Positions 26,268 through 35,382 of a stretch of 64,000 nt of DNA are shown here, one piece after another (the first letter of the stretch is position 1; the number at the start of each line of letters is the position of its first letter). The notes beneath the pieces are model-generated. The model was not told where the DNA came from. It was given only the letters and a program-made list of their open reading frames with translations, and searched no databases. This DNA comes from Streptomyces nigrescens (GTDB lineage: Bacteria > Actinomycetota > Actinomycetes > Streptomycetales > Streptomycetaceae), in NCBI GenBank assembly GCA_024349765.1, contig AP026073.1:1240001-1304000 (forward strand), in the 5' to 3' direction. A program made the position numbers and the translations under genes.

Positions 26268-27440
26268 ATGCGGCATTTTGGGCATCTTCCGCCCGACATC
26301 CGGAAGACACTGTTCCACCAGGAGCCGGTGGAGTTCACCGCCGATTCCCCGGCCCGCACGCTCGCGGTCGCCCTCGGTGCCACCCTCTACAGCCCCGCCA
26401 CCCGGCCGCGACTCGCCGCCGATGTCCTCAAACAGGCCGGGCGCGGCGTGCTGTCCATGGTGCTCTGTCTGGAGGATTCCATCAGCGACGGGGACGTCGC
26501 GGCCGGCGAGGAGAACCTCGTACGGCAGCTCGGACTGCTCGACGAGGCGGCCGAGGCGGGCACGGACCTGCCGCTGCTGTTCATCCGCGTACGGGCGCCC
26601 GGGCAGATTCCGGATCTGATCCGCCGTATCGGACCGGCCGTGCGCCGGCTGTCCGGATTTGTACTTCCGAAGTTCACCGAAGAACGTGGCGTGCCGTTCC
26701 TCGAAGCGCTGACCGCGGCCGAGTCCGTATGCGACCGGCGGCTGTTCGCGATGCCGGTACTGGAGTCCCCGGAACTGCTCCACCTGGAGAGCCGTCCCGA
26801 GACGCTCCAGGGCATAGCCCGCACCGTCGACAAATACCGGGACCGCGTCCTCGCCCTCCGGCTGGGCGTCACGGACTTCTGCTCCGCCTACGGGCTGCGC
26901 AGGGCGCCCGACATGACCGCGTACGACGTCCAGATCGTGGCCTCCGTGATCGCCGACGTGGTCAACGTGCTGGGCCGGGCGGACGGCACCGGATTCACCG
27001 TCACCGGTCCGGTCTGGGAGTACTTCCGGCTGCACGAGCGGATGTTCAAGCCCCAGCTGCGCCGCTCGCCCTTCCTCGGCCGCGCCGAGGAGCTGCGCAC
27101 CGCGCTGATCGAGCACGACATGGACGGCCTGCTGCGCGAGATCGAACTGGACCGCGCCAACGGCCTGCAGGGCAAGACCTGCATCCACCCCTCGCACGTC
27201 GCGCCGGTGCACGCCCTCTCGGTCGTCAGCCACGAGGAGTTCAGCGACGCGGCCGACATCCTGCGGCCGGAACGCTGCGACGGCGGGGTGCTCCGCTCGG
27301 CGTACACGAACAAGATGAATGAGGTGAAGCCGCACCGCGCCTGGGCGGAGCGCACCCTGCTGCGCGCCGAGGCGTTCGGCGTCGCGCGGGAGGGCATCGG
27401 GTTCGTGGAACTGCTGACGGCGAGCCTGCCGCAGACCTGA
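26268..27440 (+). CDS. HpcH/HpaI aldolase (citrate lyase beta-like) of the Ter-associated operon
   Basis: A 390-residue TIM-barrel lyase of the HpcH/CitE superfamily. The SMVLCLEDSISD segment near 63-75 and FVLPKFTEERG near 131-141 are the typical metal and substrate strands, and ALRLGVTDFC holds a conserved Asp. ATG 26268 has GGGGAG ahead. Together with the following phosphoribosyltransferase-StiP and HAD genes it forms the biosynthetic arm known from Ter-linked operons, proposed to make a nucleoside-like or modified small molecule. The product is not established. Confidence 0.87.
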   Translation: MRHFGHLPPDIRKTLFHQEPVEFTADSPARTLAVALGATLYSPATRPRLAADVLKQAGRGVLSMVLCLEDSISDGDVAAGEENLVRQLGLLDEAAEAGTDLPLLFIRVRAPGQIPDLIRRIGPAVRRLSGFVLPKFTEERGVPFLEALTAAESVCDRRLFAMPVLESPELLHLESRPETLQGIARTVDKYRDRVLALRLGVTDFCSAYGLRRAPDMTAYDVQIVASVIADVVNVLGRADGTGFTVTGPVWEYFRLHERMFKPQLRRSPFLGRAEELRTALIEHDMDGLLREIELDRANGLQGKTCIHPSHVAPVHALSVVSHEEFSDAADILRPERCDGGVLRSAYTNKMNEVKPHRAWAERTLLRAEAFGVAREGIGFVELLTASLPQT

Positions 27441-27503
27441 GCACCACCTGGGACCTGGGACACGGCGAACGACATGAACGGTACGACGGAGGAGACGGAA
27501 CGC

Positions 27504-29957
27504 GTGGTCTGGACGGGAGAATGGGTCGCCGGCCGGCTCGGCGTCTCGCTGAGCGGCGGGGACGAGCTGACCGGCCTGCTGGGACTCGCGCTGCGGCGCA
27601 ACCCCAAGCGGGCCCACCTGCTCGTCTCGAACGTGCTGGGCAAGCACGTGCCGCAGCGGCCGGACGCGGTGCACGGCGCCGGTGTGGGCCTGGGGCGCCG
27701 GGTGCGCACGCTGCTGGGTGACGAGGCGGCCGCCCGCGCCGTCGTCCTGGGCTACGCCGAGACCGCCACCGGCCTCGGGCACTCCGTCGCCGACGGCCTG
27801 GCGCTCGCGCCGTATCTGCACTCCACCCGCCGGCCGGTCGAAGGGGTGGCCCACCAGGCCGGGTTCGAGGAGGAGCACAGCCACGCCACCTCGCACCTGC
27901 TGCTCCCCGAGGACCCACAACTCCTCGCCGGAGACGGGCCGCTGGTGCTCGTCGACGACGAGTTCTCCACCGGCCGGACGGTCCTGAACACCATCAGCGC
28001 GCTGCACACCCGCTTCCCGCGCGACCACTACGTCGTCGTCGCCCTGGTCGACATGCGCTCCGACGCCGACCGCGGCCGGCTGGAGGAGTTCGCGGCGGAC
28101 CTGGGCGCCCGGGTCGACCTCGTGACGCTCGCCGCGGGGGGCGTACGCCTTCCCGAGGACGTCCTGGCCCGCGGTCAGGCGCTGGTCGCGGAGCACGAGG
28201 CCCGCACGCCGCCGGCACCGGCGGCTCCACAAAGCCCGCCCGGATACGGAGACGGCGGCCCCGCGGACGCCGTACGCGTCGACCTCGGCTGGCCCGCCGG
28301 GCTGCCGGACGGGGGGCGGCACGGCTTCACCCCGGCGCACCGCGCCCGCCTGGACGCCGCCCTCCCCGGCCTGGCGGCTCGTCTCGCGCCGCAGCTGGAC
28401 GGCGCCCGCCGGGTCCTCGTCCTCGGCAACGAGGAGCTGATGTACGCGCCGCTGCGGCTGGCCTGCGCGCTCGACGCCCACCTCGGCGCGGACGCGGAGG
28501 TCCGCTTCTCGACCACCACCCGCTCGCCCGTCCTGGCCGTGGACGACCCCGGCTACGCGATACGCACCCGGCTGTCCTTCCCCGCCCACGACCGGCCCGC
28601 CGACGGCCCGGGGGAGCGGTACGCCTACAACGTCGCGGCCGGCAGCGACCCGGCCCGCCGCTTCGACGCCGTCGTCGCCGTGGTGGACTCGCACGGCGAC
28701 CGCCCCGAACTACACGCCGCCGGAGGGCTGCTGGACCGGCTCGCCGGCCACACCGACCGGCTGCTGCTCGCCGTCATCCCCTCGTACGCCCCGCAACCCC
28801 AGGCCGCCCCCATGCCCCTGCCCGAGCCGCTGCGCGGCCCCGCCTTCTCCTCCTACGACGCCGACGAGGTCGGCTGGCTGCTGCAGGACCTCTCCGACGT
28901 CACCCTGGAAGCGCCCACCGAGGAACGCGAGGAGGCGATCCAGCGCGGCGGCGCCCACTACGCCGAGTCGCTGCCGGTCGAATACCAGCCGAGCGAGCGC
29001 TACCAGGCGCTGTTCCACAGCGCGCTGCAGAGCTCCGCGCGCCGGATCGCGCGCGCCGTCGGTACCGTCACCGAGACCGTGCTCGCCGAGCGCAGCCCCC
29101 GCCCCGTATTGGTGTCCCTGGCCCGGGCCGGCACCCCCGTCGGCGTGCTGATGCGCCGCTGGGCCCGGCACGCACACGGCCTCGACCTGCCGCACTACGC
29201 CGTCTCGATCGTCCGCGGCCGGGGCATCGACACCACCGCACTGCGCTGGCTGGCCGCCCACCACGACCCGGCGGACGTCGTCTTCGTCGACGGCTGGACG
29301 GGCAAGGGCGCCATCACCCGCGAACTCGCCCGGGCCCTGGCGGACTTCCCCGGCTTCGACCCCCGGATCGCCGTGCTCGCCGACCCCGGCGGCTGCGTCG
29401 AGACCTACGGCACCCGCGACGACTTCCTCATCCCGTCCGCCTGCCTCAACTCCACCGTCTCCGGCCTCATATCGCGCACGGTCCTGCGCGACGACCTGGT
29501 CGGCCCGGACGACTTCCACGGCGCCAAGTTCTACCGCGAACTGGCCGGCGCCGATGTGTCGCGGGCCTTCCTGGACGCGGTCGGCGCCTGCTTCGACGAG
29601 GTCGCCGAGGACGTCACCGCGGAGGTGAAGGAGCTGGCCGGCGCCGACCGGGCCCCCACGTGGGAGGGCTGGGCGGCCGTCGAGCGGATCAGCGAGGAGT
29701 ACGGCATCCACGACGTCAACCTCGTCAAGCCCGGCGTCGGCGAGACCACCCGCGTACTGCTGCGCCGGGTCCCCTGGAAGATCCTGGCCCGCCGCGGCGC
29801 CGGGACCGACCTCGACCATGTCCGTCTCCTGGCGGAACAACGGGGCGTACCCGTCGAAGAGGTCGACGAACTCCCCTACACCTGCGTGGGATTGATCCAC
29901 CCGCGCTTCACCCGCGGCGCCACCGGTGCCGACGGCAAGGCGGTGGTCTCCTCATGA
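27504..29957 (+). CDS. Phosphoribosyltransferase - StiP (cysteine protease-like) fusion
   Basis: An 817-residue two-part protein. The N-terminal half is a PRTase with the PRPP loop LVLVDDEFSTGRTV at about 147-160 and a TRSP-like region to about 440. From about 450 on it matches the StiP family: EAPTEEREEAIQRGG, VLVSLARAGTPVGVLMRR, FVDGWTGKGAI and IPSACLNSTVSG. In many bacteria these are separate genes. GTG 27504 is chosen because GGAGGAG lies 9 bases ahead; ATG 27474 is in frame but lacks such a site. It overlaps the next gene by ATGA. Confidence 0.85.
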   Translation: MVWTGEWVAGRLGVSLSGGDELTGLLGLALRRNPKRAHLLVSNVLGKHVPQRPDAVHGAGVGLGRRVRTLLGDEAAARAVVLGYAETATGLGHSVADGLALAPYLHSTRRPVEGVAHQAGFEEEHSHATSHLLLPEDPQLLAGDGPLVLVDDEFSTGRTVLNTISALHTRFPRDHYVVVALVDMRSDADRGRLEEFAADLGARVDLVTLAAGGVRLPEDVLARGQALVAEHEARTPPAPAAPQSPPGYGDGGPADAVRVDLGWPAGLPDGGRHGFTPAHRARLDAALPGLAARLAPQLDGARRVLVLGNEELMYAPLRLACALDAHLGADAEVRFSTTTRSPVLAVDDPGYAIRTRLSFPAHDRPADGPGERYAYNVAAGSDPARRFDAVVAVVDSHGDRPELHAAGGLLDRLAGHTDRLLLAVIPSYAPQPQAAPMPLPEPLRGPAFSSYDADEVGWLLQDLSDVTLEAPTEEREEAIQRGGAHYAESLPVEYQPSERYQALFHSALQSSARRIARAVGTVTETVLAERSPRPVLVSLARAGTPVGVLMRRWARHAHGLDLPHYAVSIVRGRGIDTTALRWLAAHHDPADVVFVDGWTGKGAITRELARALADFPGFDPRIAVLADPGGCVETYGTRDDFLIPSACLNSTVSGLISRTVLRDDLVGPDDFHGAKFYRELAGADVSRAFLDAVGACFDEVAEDVTAEVKELAGADRAPTWEGWAAVERISEEYGIHDVNLVKPGVGETTRVLLRRVPWKILARRGAGTDLDHVRLLAEQRGVPVEEVDELPYTCVGLIHPRFTRGATGADGKAVVSS

Positions 29958-30838
29958 GCGGCCGGCCCCTCGCCCACCACCACCCTTCCCCGGAAGCGCT
30001 GCGCGCTGCCCCTCTTTTGGTCGCCAGCGATCTCGACCGCACGCTGATCTACTCGGCCGCGGCCCTCGGCCTGGCCATGCCCGACGCGGCGGCCCCACGG
30101 CTGCTGTGCGTCGAGGTCTACCAGGGCGCACCGCTCTCCTACATGACGGAGACGGCCGCCGGGCTGCTCGCCGAACTCGCCGCCGGCACCACCTTCGTGC
30201 CGACCACCACCCGCACCCGCGAGCAGTACGGCCGCATCCATCTGCCCGGCCCGCCACCGGAGTTCGCGATCTGCGCCAACGGCGGCCATCTGCTCGTCCG
30301 GGGCGAGTCCGACCCGGACTGGCGGCGCACGGTCGCCGAGCGGCTCGCCGCGCAGTGCGCGCCGCTGGACGAGGTCCGGGAACACCTGGTCCGCACCGCC
30401 GACCCCGCCTGGCTGCTCAAGGAGCGGGTCGCCGAGGACCTCTTCGCCTACCTCGTCGTGGAGCGGGCGCTGCTGCCCGACACCTGGGTCAAGGAGCTCG
30501 CCCGCTGGGCGGAGGAGCGCGGCTGGACCGTCTCCCTGCAGGGCCGCAAGATCTACGCCGTGCCCCGGCCGCTGACCAAGAGCGCGGCCGTGGCGGAGGT
30601 GGCCCGCCGTACGGGGGCGTCCCAGGTGCTCGCCGCCGGTGACTCCCTGCTCGACGCGGACCTGCTGCTGGCCGCGGACCGCGGCTGGCGGCCGGGCCAC
30701 GGCGAACTGGCCGACTCCGGCTGGCGGGCCGACCACGTCACCGCGCTCGACGCCCGGGGCGCCGCCGCGGGCGAGGAGATCGTCCGGGCCTTCCTCGGGG
30801 CTGTGGATAACCGCGGGGCGGCCCCGGACCTCGGCTAG
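29954..30838 (+). CDS. HAD-superfamily hydrolase of the Ter operon
   Basis: A 294-residue haloacid-dehalogenase phosphatase with the nucleophile motif ASDLDRTLIY (Asp26, Asp28), a cap region in the middle and the C-terminal acidic motif AAGDSLLDADLL. The ATG overlaps the stop of the PRTase-StiP gene (ATGA), so translation is coupled. In the Ter-associated operon this enzyme probably dephosphorylates an intermediate made by the upstream enzymes; substrate not established. Confidence 0.88.
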   Translation: MSGRPLAHHHPSPEALRAAPLLVASDLDRTLIYSAAALGLAMPDAAAPRLLCVEVYQGAPLSYMTETAAGLLAELAAGTTFVPTTTRTREQYGRIHLPGPPPEFAICANGGHLLVRGESDPDWRRTVAERLAAQCAPLDEVREHLVRTADPAWLLKERVAEDLFAYLVVERALLPDTWVKELARWAEERGWTVSLQGRKIYAVPRPLTKSAAVAEVARRTGASQVLAAGDSLLDADLLLAADRGWRPGHGELADSGWRADHVTALDARGAAAGEEIVRAFLGAVDNRGAAPDLG

Positions 30839-30906
30839 TCTCGCGAGGGCGGTCGGCCGCAGTTCCGGTGATCGGCCGACACCGTCCTTGATCCGGAGGA
30901 GAGCCA

Positions 30907-31566
30907 GTGGCCGAGTCCAAGAGCACGCCGATCACGGCGGAGATGTACGACTACGTCCTCGCGCACAACCCGCAGCTGAACCCCGCCCAGCGCGAGATCG
31001 TGGACCTCACCCACCAGAAGTTCCCCGACGCCGCGGGGATGCAGTCCGCCGAGGAGCAGGGGGCGCTGCTGGCGTTCCTGGTACGGCTGATCGGGGCCCG
31101 GCACGTGGTCGAGGTCGGCACGTTCACCGGCTTCTCGGCGCTGTCCATGGCCCAGGCGCTGCCCGCGGACGGCACGCTGGTCGCCTGCGACATCTCCGAG
31201 GAGTGGACGGCGTACGGCCGGGAGGCGTGGGCCGCCGCCGGCGTCGCGGACCGCATCGACCTGCGGATCGCGCCCGCCCTGGAGACGCTGCGGGCGATGC
31301 CGGCCGAACCGCACATCGACCTCGCGTACCTCGACGCGGACAAGGGCGGCTACATCGCGTACTGGGAAGAGCTGGTACCGCGGCTGCGGCCGGGCGGCCT
31401 GATCGTCGCGGACAACGTCCTCTACAAGGGCGAGGTCGTCAACCCGGCGGCCACCGGATCGGCGCTGGCGATCCGGGCGTTCAACGACCATGTGCAGGCG
31501 GACGCCCGGATGGAGGCGGTGATGCTCACCGTGGCGGACGGGGTGACGCTGGCCCGCAAGCGGTAG
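30907..31566 (+). CDS. Class I SAM-dependent O-methyltransferase
   Basis: A 219-residue methyltransferase of the catechol/caffeoyl-CoA O-methyltransferase family. The SAM motif is VVEVGTFTGFSAL (about 62-74), and AYLDADKGGYIAY and GLIVADNVLYKGEV carry the metal-binding acidic and Asn residues. GTG 30907 follows GGAGGAGAG. It follows the Ter HAD gene by 68 bases and may be read from the same transcript. The substrate is unknown. Confidence 0.92.
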   Translation: MAESKSTPITAEMYDYVLAHNPQLNPAQREIVDLTHQKFPDAAGMQSAEEQGALLAFLVRLIGARHVVEVGTFTGFSALSMAQALPADGTLVACDISEEWTAYGREAWAAAGVADRIDLRIAPALETLRAMPAEPHIDLAYLDADKGGYIAYWEELVPRLRPGGLIVADNVLYKGEVVNPAATGSALAIRAFNDHVQADARMEAVMLTVADGVTLARKR

Positions 31567-31617
31567 CGGGCATGTACGGGCGGGCAGCCGACCGGCCGCC
31601 CGACGACGGGATGACGT

Positions 31618-31641
31618 ACGGCCCGCCGCGGGGCGGGCCGT
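31618..31641. terminator. Bidirectional hairpin between the methyltransferase and FmdB genes
   Basis: ACGGCCCGCC (31618-31627) pairs perfectly with 31632-31641 around a 4-base loop, between convergent genes. Confidence 0.7.
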
Positions 31642-31647
31642 GGCGGG

Positions 31648-31866
31648 TCAGCCGCAGCAGCCGCCCCCGCAGCAGCCGCCGCCCCCGCCGCTGGGCGCGC
31701 TCCGGGCCGGGGCGGCCGCCGAGCCGCCGACGGCGACCGTGGAGAGCAGCTTCACGGTGTCCTCGTGGCCTTCCGGGCAGACGGCCGGGGCGGAGGACTC
31801 GGCCATCGGCCGGTTCAGCTCGAAGGTGGAGCCGCAGGGGCGGCACCGGTATTCGTAACGAGGCAT
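31648..31866 (-). CDS. FmdB-family zinc ribbon protein
   Basis: A 72-residue small protein. It starts MPRYEYRCRPCGSTFEL with Cys8 and Cys11, followed by a second metal pair around Cys30 and His34, as in FmdB-type regulatory zinc ribbons. The end is a Gly/Cys run (GGGGGCC, GGGCCG) that adds four cysteines. The ATG at 31866 is the expected start; one codon pair upstream (31872) is possible. Role unknown, probably regulatory or metal handling. Confidence 0.85.
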   Translation of the reverse strand: MPRYEYRCRPCGSTFELNRPMAESSAPAVCPEGHEDTVKLLSTVAVGGSAAAPARSAPSGGGGGCCGGGCCG

Positions 31867-31891
31867 GGCCACAGATTAGCCGCGCCGCCGG

Positions 31892-33025
31892 TCAGCGCAC
31901 GACGGTGCCGGGCGGCGCGCCCAGCAGGCCCAGCTCGGCACGGGTCGGTGCGCCCTCCCAGTCGCCGTGCGAGGCGACCGCGAACGCGCCGGTGGTGACG
32001 GCCCGCTCCAGGCGTTCCGCGGGCCCCTCGCCGTCCAGCAGCGCCGAGAGGTATCCCGCCACGAACGCGTCCCCGGCACCCACGGCGTCCACGGCGCGGA
32101 CCGGTGTGGCGGGCCGGTGGAGCGCCCCCTCGCCGGTGAAGACCGCCGCCCCGTCCGCGCCCAGTTTCGCCACCACCTCGGCGACGCCCAGGTCCAGCAG
32201 CGGCGCGGCCCGCTCGGCGAGCGCGGCGACCCGTCCGGCTCCGGGCCCGCCCGCCCCGCCCGCCCCCTCCGGCAGGCAGAGCGGGAGTTCGTCGTCCGAG
32301 GCGATCAGCACGTCCACGAACGGCATCCACTGCCGGAGCACGGCCGCCGCGTCCTCGGCGGTCCACAGGCGGGCCCGGAAGTTGACGTCGAGGCAGATCA
32401 ACGAGCCGTCCCGGTGGGCCAGTTCGAGGGCGTGCCGGGACGCCGCGCGGGCCGCGGGGCCGAGGGCCGGGGTGATGCCCGTCAGATGGAGGACGCGCGG
32501 CGGCGCGGCGTCGAAGGCGGCCTCGACCGCGTGCGCCGTGAGCCGGGAGCCGGCCGAACCCGCGCGGTAGTAGTGCACGCGGGTGACGTCGGGCAGCCGC
32601 GGCTCGAACATCAGCAGCCCGGTGGGCGCACCGGGATCGACGGTGGCGCCGGACACCCCGACGCCCTCGGCCCGCAGCGTACGGAGCACCAGCTGCCCGG
32701 CCTCGTCGTCGCCGACCGCGCCGGCCCAGCGCACGGCGTGCCCGAGCCGGGCCAGGCCGATCGCGACGTTGCTCTCCGCCCCGGCGACGGACACCTCCAT
32801 CGTGCCGCCGAGCTTCAGCGGTCCGCTGCCGCGCAGCGCGACCATGGTCTCGCCGAAGGTGAGGACGTCGGGCCGGCCGGGCCGCGCCGGGGGAAGCGGC
32901 CGCGCGCTTGCCTCCGCCTCCTCCGCCGACGCCCCCGGGCCCGCTGCGTCCTCTTCCCTCCCCGGCCCCGGGCCCGCCTCCCCGGCCGCCGAGCCCTCTC
33001 CTGCGACCGGGACTCCTCCCGTCAT
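31892..33025 (-). CDS. PfkB-family 2-keto-3-deoxy-sugar kinase (KDG/KDGal kinase)
   Basis: A 377-residue ribokinase-family kinase. After a low-complexity N-terminal 45 residues comes the FGETMVALRG start typical of KdgK. AESNVAIGLARLG follows, and DAVGAGDAFVAGYL provides the catalytic Asp and anion hole. It should phosphorylate 2-keto-3-deoxygalactonate or -gluconate. The ATG at 33025 overlaps the aldolase stop (ATGA), which fixes the start and indicates coupling. It is the third enzyme of the galactonate set. Confidence 0.85.
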   Translation of the reverse strand: MTGGVPVAGEGSAAGEAGPGPGREEDAAGPGASAEEAEASARPLPPARPGRPDVLTFGETMVALRGSGPLKLGGTMEVSVAGAESNVAIGLARLGHAVRWAGAVGDDEAGQLVLRTLRAEGVGVSGATVDPGAPTGLLMFEPRLPDVTRVHYYRAGSAGSRLTAHAVEAAFDAAPPRVLHLTGITPALGPAARAASRHALELAHRDGSLICLDVNFRARLWTAEDAAAVLRQWMPFVDVLIASDDELPLCLPEGAGGAGGPGAGRVAALAERAAPLLDLGVAEVVAKLGADGAAVFTGEGALHRPATPVRAVDAVGAGDAFVAGYLSALLDGEGPAERLERAVTTGAFAVASHGDWEGAPTRAELGLLGAPPGTVVR

Positions 33026-33642
33026 CGGGCGCATACCGCACGGAACTCCGCCGCGCGCTTGCGCAGCTCGTCCAGATCACCGCCGTCCGCCGCGTCCCCG
33101 ACCAGCGGTGAGCCCACCCCCACGGCCACCGCCCCGGCGTCGAAGTACGCCTGCGCGATCGCCGCGTCCACCCCGCCGACCGGCACGAACGGCAGCTCGG
33201 GGAAGGGCGCGCGGAGCGCCTGCAAATACGCCGGACCGCCCGCCGACGCCGGGAACAGCTTCAGCGCCGAGACGCCCAGCGCCTCGGCCGCGATCACCTC
33301 GGACGGCGTCAGCACCCCGGCGAGCGTCGCCAGCCCCTGCCGGACGGACTCCTCCAGCCCCGCCCCCAGACCGGGCGTGACGATGAGGTTCGCTCCCGCC
33401 TCCGCGGCGCGCCGGGCGTCGCCGCCGGTCAGGACGGTGCCCGCGCCGATCCAGGCGGCATCGCCGAGCTCGGCGCGCGCCCGCCGGATGACGCCCAGCG
33501 CGTCCTTCCCGCTGAGCGAGATCTCGACCAGCGGCAGCCCCGCCTCCGCGAGGGCCATGACCGTACGGAAGGACGCCTCCGCGTCACTGCCCCGGATGAT
33601 GGCGACCAGCCGCTCGGTACGGAGCGCTGTGCTGAAGTCCAT
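33022..33642 (-). CDS. 2-keto-3-deoxy-6-phosphogluconate/galactonate aldolase
   Basis: A 206-residue class I aldolase (KDPG/KDPGal/KHG type). The Schiff-base Lys128 lies in ALKLFPAS and the partner Glu40 in LVEISLS, and GAGTVLTG is the phosphate loop. It cleaves the phosphorylated keto-deoxy acid to pyruvate and glyceraldehyde-3-phosphate. ATG 33642 is the expected start. It is coupled to the downstream kinase but lies 292 repeat-filled bases from the dehydratase gene. Confidence 0.9.
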   Translation of the reverse strand: MDFSTALRTERLVAIIRGSDAEASFRTVMALAEAGLPLVEISLSGKDALGVIRRARAELGDAAWIGAGTVLTGGDARRAAEAGANLIVTPGLGAGLEESVRQGLATLAGVLTPSEVIAAEALGVSALKLFPASAGGPAYLQALRAPFPELPFVPVGGVDAAIAQAYFDAGAVAVGVGSPLVGDAADGGDLDELRKRAAEFRAVCAR

Positions 33643-33777
33643 GGCGTTTCCTACTTTCTCCCGTTCCCGCCCGGCAGATGCCAGGCAGGTGGGTCGTCCG
33701 GTCGCGCGGGTGCTGCCTCCGACTCCGATTATTCCGGTCCGGACTGACAGGCGCGCCGGACAATACGGCGCCGGTCG

Positions 33778-33949
33778 GGTCACCATTCAGCTCACCGGTC
33801 GGCTGATCGTCCGGGGCACCGTTCGGCTCACCGTTCGGCTCATCGTCCGGGGCACCATCCGGCTCACCGTTCGGCTCACCGTTCACTCGCCGTCCGGGTC
33901 ACCATTCGGCCCACCGTTCTGCTCACCGTCCCGGTCACCATTCGGCGAA
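33778..33949. repeat. 12/36-bp tandem repeat between dehydratase and aldolase genes
   Basis: A degenerate array built on the 12-mer GGCTCACCGTTC, with two higher-order 36-bp units. It fills most of the 292-base gap 33643-33934 and runs into the last codons of the dehydratase gene (stop at 33935-33937). Confidence 0.8.
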
Positions 33950-35080
33950 CGATCCGTCCTCATGGCGCCACACCGGGTTCCGCCAGGCGTGTCCGCGCGC
34001 GTCGGCGGCCCGTACGGCGGCCTCGTCGACCTCCACGCCGAGGCCGGGACGTTCGGTCCGCAGCAGTGAGCCGCCGTGGAAGCGGAACGGCTCCGGGTCC
34101 ACGACGTAGTCGAGCAGCTCGGCGTCCCGGTTGTAGTGGATGCCGAGGGACTGCTCCTGGATGAGGAAGTTCGGGGTGGTGAAGGCGACTTGGAGGCTGG
34201 CGGCCAGGGCGACCGGCCCGAGGGGGCAGTGCGGAGCGAGCTGCGCCCCGTAGGTCTCCGCGAGCGCGGCGATCCGGCGGAGCTCGGAGATGCCCCCGGC
34301 GTGCGAGATGTCGGGCTGGAGGATCGCCACCCCGGCCTGAAGCGGAGCCAGGAACTCCCGCCGGGTGAAGAGACGTTCACCGAGTGCGAGGGGGATGTTG
34401 GAGGCGTTGACGAGATCAGGGAGGGCTTGCATGTAGTCGGACAGCACCGGCTCCTCGACGAACATCGGTGCGTGCTCGGCCAGCAGGGGGAGGAGCCTGC
34501 GGGCATTGGCGGGGGAGACCCGGCCGTGGAAGTCGAGACCGAAGTCCCGGTCGTCGCCGAGGACTTCCCGTGCGGTCTCGGCACGCTGCAGGCACGCCCG
34601 TACCTCGGCGCGGGTCGCCACCGGGCTCATCCGGCCGCAGCCGTTCATCTTGACGGCCGTGAAGCCGGCCTCGGCCTGTGCGGTGACGGCGTCGCGGATG
34701 GCTTCCGGTTCGTCGCCGCCGACCCATGCGTAGGCCCGGATCTTCTCGCGGACCGGTCCGCCCAACAGCTGGTGGACGGGCAGGCCGTGCCGCTTGCCCT
34801 TGATGTCCCACAGCGCCTGGTCCAGTCCGGCGACGGCGGACGACAGGACGGGCCCGCCGCGGTAGAACCCGCCCTTGGTCATGACCTGCCAGTGGTCCTC
34901 GATCCGCTCCGGTTCCTGGCCCAGGAGGTACTCGGCCAGCACCTCCACGGCCGCCCGCACCGGCTCCGCCCGCCCCTCGACCACCGGCTCACCCCAGCCG
35001 ACCAGCCCCTCATCGGTCTCGACCCGCACGAACATCCAGCGCGGCGGAGCGAGGAAGGTCTCGATACGGCTGATCTTCAT
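33935..35080 (-). CDS. dgoD: D-galactonate dehydratase, enolase superfamily
   Basis: A 381-residue acid-sugar dehydratase of the mandelate racemase subgroup, converting galactonate to 2-keto-3-deoxygalactonate. Catalytic and metal residues fall where they do in E. coli DgoD: Asp183 and His185 (LDFHGRV), Glu209 (FVEEP), Glu235 (LGERLF) and a late His284 (LAPHCPLG). ATG 35080. Adjacent aldolase and kinase genes plus a FadR-type regulator complete a Ley-Doudoroff-like pathway. A closely related sugar acid remains possible. Confidence 0.9.
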   Translation of the reverse strand: MKISRIETFLAPPRWMFVRVETDEGLVGWGEPVVEGRAEPVRAAVEVLAEYLLGQEPERIEDHWQVMTKGGFYRGGPVLSSAVAGLDQALWDIKGKRHGLPVHQLLGGPVREKIRAYAWVGGDEPEAIRDAVTAQAEAGFTAVKMNGCGRMSPVATRAEVRACLQRAETAREVLGDDRDFGLDFHGRVSPANARRLLPLLAEHAPMFVEEPVLSDYMQALPDLVNASNIPLALGERLFTRREFLAPLQAGVAILQPDISHAGGISELRRIAALAETYGAQLAPHCPLGPVALAASLQVAFTTPNFLIQEQSLGIHYNRDAELLDYVVDPEPFRFHGGSLLRTERPGLGVEVDEAAVRAADARGHAWRNPVWRHEDGSFAEW

Positions 35081-35382
35081 GCGGATCCCTCCGGAGCGGT
35101 GGGCCGGCCCGGTGGGGCCGGGGCGGGGGCTGGGCTGAGGCTGGGCCGTTTTCGTTGGTTTCCGTGACGGTGGTTTCTGCGAGATGGCTTCCGTGACGGT
35201 GGTTCCTGCCCCGTGCGGAGAGGGGCGTAACGGGGCGGCGGCAGGGCATGCGGGAGCTGCGCGGTGGCGGGAGAGCGAGACGTAGCGGCAGCGGTAGGAG
35301 CCGCAGCGGTACGGGCGAGCAGGAGCGGTATGGGCGAGCAACCGCAGTGCTGCGGGCGGGCGACAGCGGTCCGTGCGCGTGC
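35081..35382. other. 302-base spacer between the GntR and dehydratase genes
   Basis: No gene seen. It holds two copies of TTCCGTGACGGTGGTT (35160-35175 and 35189-35204) and a G/C/A-rich simple stretch with AGCGGTA and GGGCGAGCA reiterations near 35285-35345. The dehydratase promoter may lie here. Confidence 0.55.
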
